Of a stretch of 64,000 nt of DNA, positions 63,933 to 64,000 are shown piece by piece; the stretch's first letter is position 1, and each line of letters opens with the position of its first letter. This stretch comes from an uncultured Pelagibacteraceae bacterium. Its GTDB lineage: Bacteria; Pseudomonadota; Alphaproteobacteria; Pelagibacterales; Pelagibacteraceae. The notes under the pieces are model-generated. The model was not told where the DNA came from and did no database searches. It saw nothing but the letters and a program-made list of their open reading frames with translations. Where the stretch lies: contig CABXTC010000001.1 of the NCBI GenBank assembly GCA_902515095.1, positions 75,196 to 139,195 of the forward strand. The letters run 5' to 3'. Made by a program: the position numbers and the translations under genes.

Positions 63933-64000
63933 ATGAAAAAATTATTTTTAATAGCAATATTTGCTCTTTTACCCTTTTCACTTAATGCAGAATCTAATTT
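63933..64000 (+). CDS. Secreted protein, cut by the window end
   Basis: Only 22 codons are visible: MKKLFLIAIFALLPFSLNAE then SN, a textbook signal peptide with likely cleavage after LNA. It starts 34 bases after soxG. The product cannot be named. Confidence 0.6.
   Translation, partial: MKKLFLIAIFALLPFSLNAESN

Overview
The window is a dense, AT-rich stretch of an alphaproteobacterial chromosome that looks like SAR11 (Candidatus Pelagibacter or a close relative). The reasons are very low GC, intergenic gaps of a few bases, many ATGA or TAATG overlaps, A-rich lysine/asparagine-heavy proteins, and several gene sets typical of alphaproteobacteria: NDUFS4-like complex I subunit, Cbp3-type chaperone, rpmF-plsX-ihfA-merR, mltB-rlpA-dacA-tmk-holB-metG-tatD. 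Also SAR11-like are a methionine gene (metY) behind a SAM-II/SAM-V type riboswitch and a soxBDAG sarcosine oxidase operon. No rRNA, CRISPR array, insertion sequence or origin was seen.

Layout. 0-5.7 kb: periplasmic cyclophilin (cut by the window edge), tgt, tRNA-Lys, an M48 lipoprotein protease, a DUF502 membrane protein, recG and sdhE. 5.7-7.9 kb: a tRNA-Ser(TGA) gene followed by a 1,983-bp segment. This segment is bounded by a duplicated tRNA-Ser 5' half with its promoter and carries paired 11-bp tandem repeats near both ends. It has the form of a tiny integrated element without its own integrase and carries a MORN-repeat protein, yciB and two small ORFs. 7.9-17.6 kb: a membrane glycosyltransferase-like protein and rarD, then a tightly overlapping cell-wall/replication/translation operon. 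17.6-22.3 kb: gpx, nhaA, a zinc-ribbon protein, tRNA-Pro, the complex I subunit, sbmA, glpX and tRNA-Glu. 22.3-27.4 kb: an accessory region with a GIY-YIG protein, a double-domain glycosyltransferase, a GT2, a tyrosine recombinase, a small membrane ORF, an Ogt-like C-terminal domain and about 460 bp of empty DNA. 27.4-35.1 kb: two transporters, hom, a small lipoprotein, argC, rpsI, rplM, the riboswitch-controlled metY and ctaA.

35.1-47.4 kb: chorismate mutase, rpmG, merR, ihfA, plsX, rpmF, Cbp3, bamE, the proton-pumping pyrophosphatase, then thiL-nusB-ribH-ribB-ribE-ribD-nrdR-glyA-rpiB. This second run makes riboflavin and one-carbon units. 47.4-58.7 kb: a 2OG oxygenase-like protein, hemB, then recO-rnc-lepB-acpS-pdxJ-pyrE-rel-folK-smpB-dapA on the minus strand, slt, and tRNA-Ser(GCT). 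58.8-64 kb: soxBDAG (sarcosine to glycine plus a C1 unit on tetrahydrofolate, linking to glyA) and the start of a secreted protein cut by the window end.

The most interesting points are the mini-element in tRNA-Ser, a queuine tRNA-ribosyltransferase that lacks two of four zinc cysteines, a RibB with a degenerate GTP cyclohydrolase domain, a Rel enzyme lacking most of the helical/RIS region, the tandem SAM riboswitch, the absence of fabH from its usual place, and several unlisted small ORFs with good coupling or ribosome-binding evidence.
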